A DNA stretch of 54,315 nt from Bacillota bacterium. GTDB taxonomy: Bacteria; Bacillota; UBA4882; UBA8346. The stretch covers positions 1 through 54,315 of the forward strand of contig JAKPCT010000211.1 in NCBI GenBank assembly GCA_029553165.1. The letters are read 5' to 3'. Shown one piece after another: positions 44,562 through 53,054 of this stretch. The position numbers were made by a program, and so were the translations under genes. How positions within the stretch are numbered: position 1 is the stretch's first letter; every line of letters begins with the position of its first letter. A model generated the notes under the pieces. That model did not search any database. It saw only the letters and a list, made by a program, of their open reading frames with translations, and was not told where the DNA came from.

Positions 44562-45746
44562 ATGATTAATAAAAAGCCAATTGCAAGTAATAATAGTATT
44601 CCCAATCGCTTTAACCTGGCTACGGAGATTATTTTTGGCCTGGATTCAATCCAGCAGCTTCCGAAAGAAGGAGCGAAACTGGGGCAAAGAGTACTAGTGG
44701 TTTCAGGCCGTAATTGGATCATCAAAAGCGGTGTATTAACCCAAATCTTAAATATCTTAAAGGAAGCACAGTTTGAGGTTTCCGTTTTCAGTGAAATTGA
44801 ACCGGAACCATCATTGCAAACCGTTGCCCGTGGGTTGGAGGTTGCCCGCAGTAACGGTGTCAACTGGGTACTGGGAATCGGTGGCGGTAGCGCTATGGAT
44901 GCGGCCAAAGCTATTGCGGGGCTGTATAACCAGTCGCTACCGGTTGAAAAGTATTTTTACGGAGCCGAGATAACCCAACCGGGGATCCCGGTGTTGACGG
45001 TACCGACAACCTCCGGTTCCGGAGCGGAAGTTACAGTAAATTCGGTATTATCAGATACTGAAAAAGGTGTTAAACAATCGATTCGCAGTGTCTATCTGAC
45101 TCCCAAAATTACGATTGTTGATCCGAAACTGACTTTAAGTAACAGTCCGCAACTGACTGCCTATTCCGGTTTTGATGCGTTGGTACAAGCAATTGAGTCG
45201 TTCACTTCGAATGGGGCAACACCATTTACGGATATCTATGCTTATGAAGCGATTAAGAATATTGGAAATAATCTATTGACTGTATATCAGGACGGTTCGA
45301 ATCTTGAAGCACGGACAGCAATGTCCTTGGGTAGCTTAATGGCCGGAATAGCGTTAACTAATGCCCGATTGGGAGCGGTCCATGGTTTGGCGCATTCAAT
45401 CGGAATTAGGACCAAGCAGCCGCATGGATTGGTTTGCGCAGTTTTATTGGTCCCGGTAATGCGTTATAATATTGCGGTCTGTGATCGGAAGTATGCTCTG
45501 ATGGCTCAAGCTTTCGGACATAATATAGATGGAATGGATTCATTGGATGCTGCGGCCCAAGGCATTAAGACGATAATGGCGATTCAAAAGAAGTTGGGAA
45601 TACCAACCCGCTTGAGCAGTTTAGGTGTTAAGGAAGAGGATTTCCAAAGTATCGCCGAGGAGGGTTTATTATCTGGGTCGACTAAAGCTAATCCCCGGCC
45701 GGTTTCGCTGGAAGTTTTCCTGAAGATTTTAAGAGAGAATTATTAA
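44562..45746 (+). CDS. Iron-containing (type III) alcohol dehydrogenase
   Basis: 394 aa. NAD(P)-binding half has GIGGGSAMDAAKAIAG and TVPTTSGSGAEVTVNSVLSD. The metal site is GFDALVQAIESF (Asp kept; the usual His four residues on is Gln), AVHGLAHSIG (His) and KQPHGLVCAVLL (His). Gln at that place occurs in some subgroups, so activity is likely but with altered metal preference. It reduces short aldehydes or oxidises alcohols in fermentation. Starts 1 bp after dxs. Confidence 0.9.
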   Translation: MINKKPIASNNSIPNRFNLATEIIFGLDSIQQLPKEGAKLGQRVLVVSGRNWIIKSGVLTQILNILKEAQFEVSVFSEIEPEPSLQTVARGLEVARSNGVNWVLGIGGGSAMDAAKAIAGLYNQSLPVEKYFYGAEITQPGIPVLTVPTTSGSGAEVTVNSVLSDTEKGVKQSIRSVYLTPKITIVDPKLTLSNSPQLTAYSGFDALVQAIESFTSNGATPFTDIYAYEAIKNIGNNLLTVYQDGSNLEARTAMSLGSLMAGIALTNARLGAVHGLAHSIGIRTKQPHGLVCAVLLVPVMRYNIAVCDRKYALMAQAFGHNIDGMDSLDAAAQGIKTIMAIQKKLGIPTRLSSLGVKEEDFQSIAEEGLLSGSTKANPRPVSLEVFLKILRENY

Positions 45747-45806
45747 AGAGTAATATCTTTTACCTTAATTGAAAAAAGAAATTAAATAAAGGAGAAGCGA
45801 TTCACG

Positions 45807-46634
45807 ATGGAATTATGGTTTACTGAAGATCAAACCCCTAACTTAAGGTTGTCATGTAAGATTACCCGGACATTACATAATGAACAGACCGAATATCAAC
45901 ACTTAGCAGTTGTCGATACCCTTCAATACGGTAAAATGTTAGTTTTGGACGGAATGGTTATGACCACTGAGATTGATGAGTTTGTTTACCATGAAATGAT
46001 CACTCATGTTGCAATGAATACCCATCCAAACCCGGAACGGGTCTTAGTAGTTGGTGGCGGTGATGGGGGCGCCATCAGAGAGATCATCAAACACCCAACT
46101 GTTAAAGAAGCTGTTTTAGCAGAGATTGACGGACGGGTGGTTGAGGTTTCGCAACAATATTTGCCGACAATCGCCGGCGCGCTTACCGATCCGCGGGTTA
46201 CCCTGGCGATTGGTGACGGGGTTGAACATGTAAGGCAGAATAAAGGTAAATATGACGTGATCTTAATTGATTCAACCGAACCGATTGGTCCGGCAGTTGG
46301 CTTATTCAGCCGGGAGTTTTATCAAGATGTGTTTGAAGCCTTAACTCCTGAAGGGGTTATGGTAGCCCAAAGCGAATCACCCTTTGTTAATCAAGATGTT
46401 ATTCAGATGATCCATAAAAATCTTGCCGGTGTTTTTCCGATGAAGTACATTTATATGGCCAGTATTCCAACTTATCCATCCGGCTTATGGAGTTTTACCA
46501 TTGCCAGCAAGAAGCATGATCCGTTACAGGTCAATCCGGATAAGATCCGGACGCTGGAGACCAAGTATTATAATACTGATTTACATTATGGTTGTTTCAA
46601 AGTGCCGGAGTTTGTGAAGAAGCTTGTAAAATAA
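45807..46634 (+). CDS. speE: Polyamine aminopropyltransferase (spermidine synthase)
   Basis: 275 aa. N-terminal beta domain (ELWFTEDQTPNLRLSCKITR), then Rossmann fold: VLVVGGGDGGAIREIIKH (decarboxy-SAM site), LAEIDGRVVEVS, and IGDGVEHVRQNKGKYDVILI followed by DSTEPIGPAVGLFSREFY with the catalytic Asp. It makes spermidine from putrescine. The putrescine-forming enzymes are encoded just downstream on the other strand. AAAGGAG precedes ATG. Confidence 0.95.
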   Translation: MELWFTEDQTPNLRLSCKITRTLHNEQTEYQHLAVVDTLQYGKMLVLDGMVMTTEIDEFVYHEMITHVAMNTHPNPERVLVVGGGDGGAIREIIKHPTVKEAVLAEIDGRVVEVSQQYLPTIAGALTDPRVTLAIGDGVEHVRQNKGKYDVILIDSTEPIGPAVGLFSREFYQDVFEALTPEGVMVAQSESPFVNQDVIQMIHKNLAGVFPMKYIYMASIPTYPSGLWSFTIASKKHDPLQVNPDKIRTLETKYYNTDLHYGCFKVPEFVKKLVK

Positions 46635-46650
46635 GTTTTATTTCTGAAGT

Positions 46651-46692
46651 AAAAAAGCTGTTTGCAAAATTTATTTTGCCAACAGCTTTGCT
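46651..46692. terminator. Terminator between speE and the agmatine genes
   Basis: Long stem: AAAGCTGTT (46654-46662) with AACAGCTTT (46681-46689), extended by GCAAAAT/ATTTTGC, one mismatch. On the minus strand it is followed by TTTTTT, so it best serves the agmatine operon, but it can act both ways. Confidence 0.8.
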
Positions 46693-46696
46693 TTAT

Positions 46697-47554
46697 CTAC
46701 TGCTCAATAATCTTATGATACATCTCCGGTCTTCTGCCTTTATGGATTCCCCAGAAGTCACGGTATTTGGCAATTCGCTCCAGATCTAATTCTGCGAGAA
46801 TAACCTTTTCTGAAGTACGGTCGGCTTCGGCAATCTTTTCACCGATCTCATTAGTAATCAACGAAGAACCATAAAAATTAATCTTGGAATTGCCAAACTG
46901 CTCGATTCCAACGCGATTAGAGGCGATTACGGGAGTGATATTAGCGGCAGCATGTCCTTGCATTACCAACTGCCAATGATTTTTGGAATCGATCTCCGGA
47001 TGTTCCGGTTCAGAACCAATCGCGGTTGGATAAAGGATTAGCTCGGCGCCTAATAAAGACATACAGCGGGCAGCTTCACTGAACCACTGATCCCAACAGA
47101 TGCCAACTCCAATCGTAGCATATTTTGTCTTCCAAACTTTAAAACCACTGTCACCAGGTTTAAAATAATAGGTTTCTTCATAGCCGGAACCGGATGGAAT
47201 ATGGGTTTTACGGTAGATGCCTAAAATTATACCATCAGCATCGATAACTGCCACCGAGTTAAAGTTACCGGCCGGTGTTTTCTCAAAGAAGCTGATTGGG
47301 AGAACAACGTTTAACGATTTGGCAATCTTTTGAAAATGCTGGATCGCTTTATTAGTCTCTGGTTCGGTTGCGTACTTATTGTACTCGTCATTCATTTCCT
47401 GACAAAAATAAGGTGTTTCGAATAATTCTTGAAGCAAGACAATATTGGCACCGGTATTGGCAGCTTCGGTCACCAGTTTTTCTGCTTTAGCGATGTTTTG
47501 ATCAATATTCCAGGTACAACTCATTTGAGTTGCGGCAACAACAATATTACGCAT
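46697..47554 (-). CDS. aguB: N-carbamoylputrescine amidase
   Basis: 285 aa nitrilase-fold enzyme. Catalytic triad visible: Glu in LLQELFETPYF, Lys in YRKTHIPSG and Cys in VGICWDQWFSEAARC. The YRKTHIPSG and EPEHPEIDS stretches are typical of AguB. It hydrolyses N-carbamoylputrescine to putrescine, CO2 and ammonia. It lies downstream of aguA (16-bp gap), and putrescine would feed SpeE. Ends at the shared terminator. Confidence 0.93.
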   Translation of the reverse strand: MRNIVVAATQMSCTWNIDQNIAKAEKLVTEAANTGANIVLLQELFETPYFCQEMNDEYNKYATEPETNKAIQHFQKIAKSLNVVLPISFFEKTPAGNFNSVAVIDADGIILGIYRKTHIPSGSGYEETYYFKPGDSGFKVWKTKYATIGVGICWDQWFSEAARCMSLLGAELILYPTAIGSEPEHPEIDSKNHWQLVMQGHAAANITPVIASNRVGIEQFGNSKINFYGSSLITNEIGEKIAEADRTSEKVILAELDLERIAKYRDFWGIHKGRRPEMYHKIIEQ

Positions 47555-47570
47555 TGGATCAGTCCTTTAT

Positions 47571-48599
47571 TCATAGTTTAGCCGGTTGTCCAGCCGGTAT
47601 TTGTTGAGTGAGACAGTGGATATTGCCACCACCGCGGGCAATAGTTAATCCTTCAATCGGAACAACCTTCCGTTCGGGAAAGACTCTTCTCAAAGTCGCG
47701 ACTGCCTTTGAATCAGTGTCAGCGTTGCCGAAAACCGGTACGATGATTCCACCATTAACAAAATAGAAGTTTAAGTAGCTTAAAGTGAGGCGAAAATCCT
47801 CATAATAAGTTGCCGGAGGTTGCTCAATCTCGATAATTTCCAATTTGCGTCCTTGGGCGTCGGTAGCGTTCTGAAGGATCTCCAAGTTTTCTTGTGAGAT
47901 TTGATAATTGGGATCATTCGGATCCAAGCAGACTTGCTTTATAACAACACCAGGCCATGCAAAACAGGCGACGTTATCAATATGACCGTCTGTATCGTCT
48001 CCAACCCAGCCATGTTTTAACCAGATGATTTTACTAACATTAAGACACTTCTTTAAATAAGTCTCAATTTCCGTTTTGGTAAAGTTAGGATTACGATTGC
48101 TATTTAACAGGCATTCTTCAGTGGTTAACAATGTGCCTTCCCCATCAGTATGAAAGGAGCCGCCCTCCATCACGATCGGAATGTTAAATGTAGGGATCTT
48201 CAACCGCTCTAAAACAAAAGGGGCGACTTGATTATCTTTATCAGCAGCATATTTATTTCCCCAACCATTGAAGGTCCAGTTAATACCCGCAATTTCGTCA
48301 TTTTGGTTGCTGACAATTGTTGGGCCGTTATCGCGGGCCCAGGAATCATTATGTTCAAAGGGTAAGATTTCAATATTTTTTGCTTTACAGTATGATGCAG
48401 CCTCTGCTTGTAAATGTGGATTGACAATCAGAGTAACTGGCTCAAATTGGGCGATAGTATTCACAATATTGGCATATGCCGGTAAAATTTCATGAAAAGG
48501 TTCCGGCCAAATTGCTTCTTTTACCGGCCATTCCATAATTGTTCTTTGGTGTTGATACCACTCCGGAGGCATTTTAAAACCAAGTTCTGCTGGAAACAT
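47571..48599 (-). CDS. aguA: Agmatine deiminase
   Basis: 342 aa, guanidino-group modifying family. Substrate and catalytic residues: NDSWARDNGPTIVS, EGGSFHTDGEGTLL, HGWVGDDTDGHIDNVACF, and the nucleophile Cys in GGGNIHCLTQQ. It converts agmatine to N-carbamoylputrescine. GAGGTG precedes ATG. No arginine decarboxylase gene is in the window, so agmatine is made elsewhere or imported. Confidence 0.94.
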   Translation of the reverse strand: MFPAELGFKMPPEWYQHQRTIMEWPVKEAIWPEPFHEILPAYANIVNTIAQFEPVTLIVNPHLQAEAASYCKAKNIEILPFEHNDSWARDNGPTIVSNQNDEIAGINWTFNGWGNKYAADKDNQVAPFVLERLKIPTFNIPIVMEGGSFHTDGEGTLLTTEECLLNSNRNPNFTKTEIETYLKKCLNVSKIIWLKHGWVGDDTDGHIDNVACFAWPGVVIKQVCLDPNDPNYQISQENLEILQNATDAQGRKLEIIEIEQPPATYYEDFRLTLSYLNFYFVNGGIIVPVFGNADTDSKAVATLRRVFPERKVVPIEGLTIARGGGNIHCLTQQIPAGQPAKL

Positions 48600-48846
48600 G
48601 ATGCACCTCTTAATAATTTAATTGAAGGTCAAAATTATAATTTTCAACTTACGGAACCACCCAATTTACCGGGTTATTCTTAAGGATTCAATTGACATAT
48701 TTATTTTAAACATTATTTGGATAGGTTACAATATAAACTTAATTTTGTAAAGAAAAAATAATGAAATATTTTATTGAAAATGGGGAATCTAGAAATAGAA
48801 AAGTTGTTTTGGGAGCAACAAAAATTAAATGGAATGGAGTGAGGAA

Positions 48847-49050
48847 ATGGACCGACTTGCGTTAGTATTAGTGATTATTGGAGCGTTAAACTGGCTGTTA
48901 GTAGGCTTATTCCGTTTTGACCTGGTGGCAAATTTATTTGGTGGTCAAACTGCATTATTAAGCCGAATTGTGTACTCACTAGTAGGTATAGCAGGCTTGT
49001 ATGCAATCAGCTTTTTGTTTAGAGAACGTGAGAACACCGAAAAAGCATGA
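48847..49050 (+). CDS. DUF378 (YuzA-like) small membrane protein
   Basis: 67 aa with two membrane helices: LALVLVIIGALNWLLVGLFR and LSRIVYSLVGIAGLYAISFL, separated by FDLVANLFGGQTA. The motif GALNWLLVGLF defines the family; function unknown. ATG 48847 with GGAG seven bases upstream gives the usual MDRLAL start; ATG 48829 lies before that site. Confidence 0.88.
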   Translation: MDRLALVLVIIGALNWLLVGLFRFDLVANLFGGQTALLSRIVYSLVGIAGLYAISFLFRERENTEKA

Positions 49051-49070
49051 AATCTATTTCGACCTTTGGG

Positions 49071-49106
49071 AACTGTATAACTATTAAAAATTAGTTATAC
49101 AGTTTC
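49071..49106. terminator. 13-bp stem-loop between convergent genes
   Basis: AACTGTATAACTA (49071-49083) and TAGTTATACAGTT (49092-49104) are perfectly complementary, with an AT loop. Only a short T run follows on either strand, so termination may be modest, but the convergent setting supports it. Confidence 0.65.
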
Positions 49107-49120
49107 CTATACTTTTAGCA

Positions 49121-49849
49121 TTATGGTTTAATCCCTGAATGTACTGCAACAATACCAAAACATAGTTTAAAACATTTGGTATTAATAAAACCTGTTTGGT
49201 CAAAAAAATGTAAGATCGTTTCGGAAGAGGGAAAATTTCGGATCGATTCGTTTAAGTATTGATAGGCCCAGCGATTGCGGGCTATTTTACTTCCAATCCA
49301 GGGAACCCAGGACTTCAAATAGTAGTTGTAAACCTCTTTAATAACAGGAATTATCGGTGTAGTCATCTCCAGGGAAACAATTTTACCTCCCGGTTTAATA
49401 ACCCGGTGTAATTCGGATAGAGCGAGCTGAATATTGGCTACATTCCGCAAACCGTAGGCGATTGTTAAGCAATCAAAAGTATTTTCGGGAAAAGGAAGAT
49501 ACAAGGCATTTGCTTTGATAAACTGGATATTGCTTAACTTTTTTTGTGCCAGTTTTGATTCGGCGATCGATAACATTTTTGAGGATAAGTCGACCGCAAT
49601 AACCTGGCCATTATTCCCTACCTTAGCTGCCAAATCAAAGGTAACTGAACCAGTTCCGCAACAGACATCAAGGACCAATTGACCCTGCTTTAATTCGGTT
49701 TGATTGATTAAAAACTTCCGCCATGCATGATGCAAACCAAAACTCATCAAGTTATTGATGATATCATATTGATTGGCGATCGAGTCAAAAATAGTTTGGA
49801 CCAATTGTTCTTTGGAAACTTCTTGGTGGCTTGGATATTCGTTAATCAC
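49121..49849 (-). CDS. menG: Demethylmenaquinone/UbiE-type methyltransferase
   Basis: 242 aa SAM methyltransferase. Motifs: LVLDVCCGTGSVTFDLAAKV (SAM-binding), VIAVDLSSKMLSIAES, FDCLTIAYGLRNV and KPGGKIVSLEMTTP, all typical of UbiE/MenG. It methylates demethylmenaquinone. No other menaquinone genes are nearby, so a role for another quinone-like substrate is possible. GTG start with GAGG about 11 bp upstream. Confidence 0.88.
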   Translation of the reverse strand: MINEYPSHQEVSKEQLVQTIFDSIANQYDIINNLMSFGLHHAWRKFLINQTELKQGQLVLDVCCGTGSVTFDLAAKVGNNGQVIAVDLSSKMLSIAESKLAQKKLSNIQFIKANALYLPFPENTFDCLTIAYGLRNVANIQLALSELHRVIKPGGKIVSLEMTTPIIPVIKEVYNYYLKSWVPWIGSKIARNRWAYQYLNESIRNFPSSETILHFFDQTGFINTKCFKLCFGIVAVHSGIKP

Positions 49850-50208
49850 TGCTTATTTAACCTCACAAATAACACTATTATTAGATGTATTATTATTAAA
49901 GTAGTTGGAAATATACCAAAAATAAGGGATTAAGATACAAGGTTTTTTGATTAGTCATCTTGGCCCTGGAAGGTGGCTGTATATTTTATAATAATATACG
50001 CACTTTTCAGAGTCCAATTACAGGGTTTACCATTCCTTGATTCTAGCTAAAATATATTAGATTCGCACCCCCCAGGATGTGGCAAAAGTAAGTTATAAAA
50101 ATAATTAATATTTGGATGTTTATATAAAAAAGAAAAGGGCGTTGCTGCTACTTTGATAAAGTAGTTTTGCAACAGCCCTTTTAGGCAAAGTTAATTCAGA
50201 GACGAGGA
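49850..50208. other. Intergenic region between menG and xylA
   Basis: About 360 bp, AT-rich, no coding frame of note. It contains the xylA terminator (50133-50182). I could not identify a confident menG promoter or any structured RNA in the rest. Confidence 0.5.
50133..50182 (-). terminator. Rho-independent terminator of xylBA
   Basis: AAAAGGGC and GCCCTTTT arms at the ends, with GTTGC/GCAAC and CTACTTT/AAAGTAG inner pairs, make a long hairpin. On the minus strand it is followed by TTTCTTTTTTT. It lies 27 bp beyond the xylA stop. Confidence 0.85.
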
Positions 50209-51342
50209 TTATCCTTTATACATCTCATCAAAGGATTTTTGAGCGTTGACTACTGCGGCGCGCATCATGTCTTCAGCTTTGGCGGTTTCACGATTGGCCA
50301 GGTATTGCATTAATTCTTTGGTATTTAATTGTTGTGCAGCTTTAGCACAGGCTTCCCAGCTTAAGACACTGCGAATAATGCGATCGATAGCTTGCTCAGC
50401 ATTATCATAAGCTCTTGGTTGGATATCATGACCTTTCCAACGGTTGAAACCGGCTTCTTCTAAGAGACCGGCGATGGCAATATTCATACCGTTAATGCGG
50501 CAACCGTGGTCGATATCGTATTTACCAGGTCCACCGAGGATAATACCATCGTTGTATCCTTGGCTGTTAAGATGCATATGAACCATCGCATCATTGTCCA
50601 GTTCTTCCACGGTGTCATAGATGTGGTCCAAACCGATCATTTCGGAATGACCGAACTCTTTATTAACACCCTTCTTCTTACGGGTAACGCCGTACTCTTC
50701 TTCAATTCTTCTCCAGAAGAGCAATGCCGAAGCAACGGTTGGGATGATCATTGCCGGATGTCCTTCATTTGGTTTTGGCTCAAAACCAAAGTAGAGGGCT
50801 CCACCTTTGGATTCTTCGTATTTACAGAGTTTGGCGATGCTTTCTTTGAGATTTTGGTACATCTGTTTGATTCCTACGGAAGCTAGATCATAACCGTAAG
50901 AACCGTTCCAAAGAACAAATGAAGGAACCTTATCGGCATCAGGGTGCCAGGTTTTCTTTAAAGGCCCATATGCTAAATCTACAGTCCGAGTTGCTAAATC
51001 TTCAGCTTGTTTCCGTTCATTTGGATCTAAGGAGCAGACACCGCCATAACCAAAGTGACTATGTGCACCAGGAGTGATCATTGCCAGATACATACCGGCA
51101 TCAAGTAATGCATCAGCAGTTTCGGCGACATTTGCTTCGTTAATTTCTGAATCATAATGAAGTTCATAACCTAAAAGAACGTTTTCTGGCAAACGTGGTT
51201 GAATCTTCTCTTTAATCAGTTTAACTACTCCGGAAGTGGTTAACTTGTCCCAGCTCCATTCAGGCCTCATATCAGCAGGTACGAAGCCGCCTTTACCTGG
51301 GCCGAATGTCCACCGGCAGATTGCATGAAGTGATTGTTTCAT
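50209..51342 (-). CDS. Xylose isomerase-family sugar isomerase, divergent
   Basis: 377 aa TIM barrel. By eye it aligns with actinobacterial-type XylA: catalytic His region YELHYDSEINEA; FEPKPNEGHP (metal Glu and Lys); KEFGHSEMIGLDH (metal Glu and His); MVHMHLNSQ; GKYDIDHG (two metal Asp); GHDIQPRA (metal Asp). In XylA the third of these reads HIDLNGQ and the Asp binds metal 1; here it is His, as in L-rhamnose-type isomerases. It may therefore prefer another aldose, but xylulokinase upstream and a ROK repressor argue for xylose. AAGGAGG precedes ATG. Same transcript as xylB. Confidence 0.8.
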   Translation of the reverse strand: MKQSLHAICRWTFGPGKGGFVPADMRPEWSWDKLTTSGVVKLIKEKIQPRLPENVLLGYELHYDSEINEANVAETADALLDAGMYLAMITPGAHSHFGYGGVCSLDPNERKQAEDLATRTVDLAYGPLKKTWHPDADKVPSFVLWNGSYGYDLASVGIKQMYQNLKESIAKLCKYEESKGGALYFGFEPKPNEGHPAMIIPTVASALLFWRRIEEEYGVTRKKKGVNKEFGHSEMIGLDHIYDTVEELDNDAMVHMHLNSQGYNDGIILGGPGKYDIDHGCRINGMNIAIAGLLEEAGFNRWKGHDIQPRAYDNAEQAIDRIIRSVLSWEACAKAAQQLNTKELMQYLANRETAKAEDMMRAAVVNAQKSFDEMYKG

Positions 51343-51405
51343 AATTTAGTTCCTCCTTAAAAATTTATTGTTTCATTGCTAAATGCAAAATTGATTCATC
51401 TTAAC

Positions 51406-52902
51406 TTATTTAGTGGTGATTTTACTGTTAAGAACTTCCAACCATCTTTGGTATGATTCCTGATAAAGTGCTGCTTCTTTTTGATTGGGCTCAATAACTT
51501 TGATGGTTTTTAACCCGACAAAGGCATCGGTCTGGTTTTGATAGATTCCGGCTCCGATACCGGCACCACGGGCTGCGCCTTGAGAACCATCAGTATTGTA
51601 AAGTTCGACCTGGGCTCCGGTTATGGTAGCGAAAGCTTCAGCAAATAACGGACTTAAAAACATGTTTGCATAACCGGCCTTAACCGCGGAGACGTTGATT
51701 CCCATTGTCTGCATAACTTGAATACCATAGTTTAATGCAAAAACGATTCCTTCCTGGGCAGCACGGAGAATATGGGCCCGGTTGTGAATATTAAACTGCA
51801 AACCATGGACTAAAGCACCAACATCTCTGTTTTCTAAAGTCCGTTCGGCTCCGTTACCATATGGTAAAATTGATAAACCTTCGGCTCCGACCGGAACAGA
51901 GGCAGCTAAATCATTCATCTCCTGGTAGGAGAGTTCATTGTTTAACAGGTTGGTACGTAACCAACGGTTTAAAATAGCAGTCCCATTGACGCAAAGTAAA
52001 ATACCATAGCGCGGATTGTTTTTATTATGATTTACATGGACAAAGGTATTTACTCTGGATAATGGATCATAGTTAGATTGATCATTAACGCCGTAAACAA
52101 CACCGCTGGTCCCGGCAGTAGCAGCGATCTCACCGGGTTGGAGTACATTTAATGAGAAAGCGTTATTGGGTTGATCACCGGCCCGGTAGGAGATTTTGAT
52201 TCCGGGAGCTAAATTTAATTCGGCAGCTGCTTTGGCAGTTAATTCTCCTTGAACCGAAAAGACCGAGGCAATTTCCGGGAGCAGCTCGGGGGAGATATCA
52301 TAATAATTGAGCAGCAAATCAGCGACGTTCTCTGCTTTAAAGTCCCACCAGATTCCTTCAGAGAGGCCGGAAGATGTGGTTACGATCTCTCCGGTCATCA
52401 TCATGCCGATATATTCACCCGGAAGCATTACTTTGTAGATTTTTTGGTAAAGATCGGGCTCGTTTTCTTTAACCCATCTTAGCTTTGAGGCGGTAAAGTT
52501 ACCAGGTGAGTTTAGCAATCTTTCCAGACAGACAGTTTTACCGATTGCGTTAAAGGCTTGCTCGCCGATTGCAACAGCCCGGCTGTCACACCAGATGATT
52601 GCTGGCCGTAATACTTGATAATCGCGGTCAACCATCACCAGACCGTGCATTTGGTAGGAGATACCGATCGCTTTAACCTCTTTCATACTTGAACCGGCGG
52701 TAGCATGGAGGATCATTGTTGCGTTTTTGACGTGTTCCCACCATAAAGCAGGGTCCTGTTCGGCCCATCCTGGACGGGGAGCGTTGATTTCCATCTCGGT
52801 AGTTGGAGAAGTTGCCGCAGCAACAACCCTGCCGGATTCGGCTTCCAGAAGTGTAGCTTTTACTGAAGAACTGCCAACATCATAACCTATTAAGTAACTC
52901 AT
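51406..52902 (-). CDS. xylB: Xylulokinase (FGGY family)
   Basis: 498 aa. N-terminal phosphate motif GYDVGSSSVKATLLE, then SYQMHGLVMVDRDYQVLRPA and IIWCDSRA. The second half has AGTSGVVYGV and the C-terminal ATP-site block TDGSQGAARGAGIGAGIY. It phosphorylates D-xylulose to xylulose 5-phosphate. GGAAAGGAAG precedes ATG. Expression probably starts at the promoter and palindrome just upstream. Confidence 0.92.
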   Translation of the reverse strand: MSYLIGYDVGSSSVKATLLEAESGRVVAAATSPTTEMEINAPRPGWAEQDPALWWEHVKNATMILHATAGSSMKEVKAIGISYQMHGLVMVDRDYQVLRPAIIWCDSRAVAIGEQAFNAIGKTVCLERLLNSPGNFTASKLRWVKENEPDLYQKIYKVMLPGEYIGMMMTGEIVTTSSGLSEGIWWDFKAENVADLLLNYYDISPELLPEIASVFSVQGELTAKAAAELNLAPGIKISYRAGDQPNNAFSLNVLQPGEIAATAGTSGVVYGVNDQSNYDPLSRVNTFVHVNHNKNNPRYGILLCVNGTAILNRWLRTNLLNNELSYQEMNDLAASVPVGAEGLSILPYGNGAERTLENRDVGALVHGLQFNIHNRAHILRAAQEGIVFALNYGIQVMQTMGINVSAVKAGYANMFLSPLFAEAFATITGAQVELYNTDGSQGAARGAGIGAGIYQNQTDAFVGLKTIKVIEPNQKEAALYQESYQRWLEVLNSKITTK

Positions 52903-52935
52903 TATTGAATCTTCCTTTCCTAAATTATTAATAAA

Positions 52936-52975
52936 AAGGGGGCCTTATGTTCCCGGCTTCATAAGAACATAAGGC
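52936..52975 (-). promoter_or_regulatory. Inverted repeat at the xylBA start: operator or terminator/attenuator
   Basis: GCCTTATGTTC (52942-52952) and GAACATAAGGC (52965-52975) are perfect 11-bp arms around a 12-bp centre. On the minus strand the repeat starts three bases after a good -10 box, as an operator would, but is followed by CCCCCTTTTTATT, as a terminator for xylR would be. Both roles are possible. Confidence 0.6.
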
Positions 52976-52977
52976 AA

Positions 52978-53006
52978 AATATATTGAAAAGGGAGAAGTA
53001 TGTGAA
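52978..53006 (-). promoter_or_regulatory. Sigma-A promoter of xylBA
   Basis: On the minus strand TTCACA (53006-53001), 17-bp spacer, TATATT (52983-52978); each box differs from consensus by one base. It lies between xylR and xylB, about 75 bp before the xylB start. Confidence 0.6.
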
Positions 53007-53054
53007 TGCTGAAGCTTCTGTAGCTGTAGTTACTGCAAAACTTTCAGTGAACAA

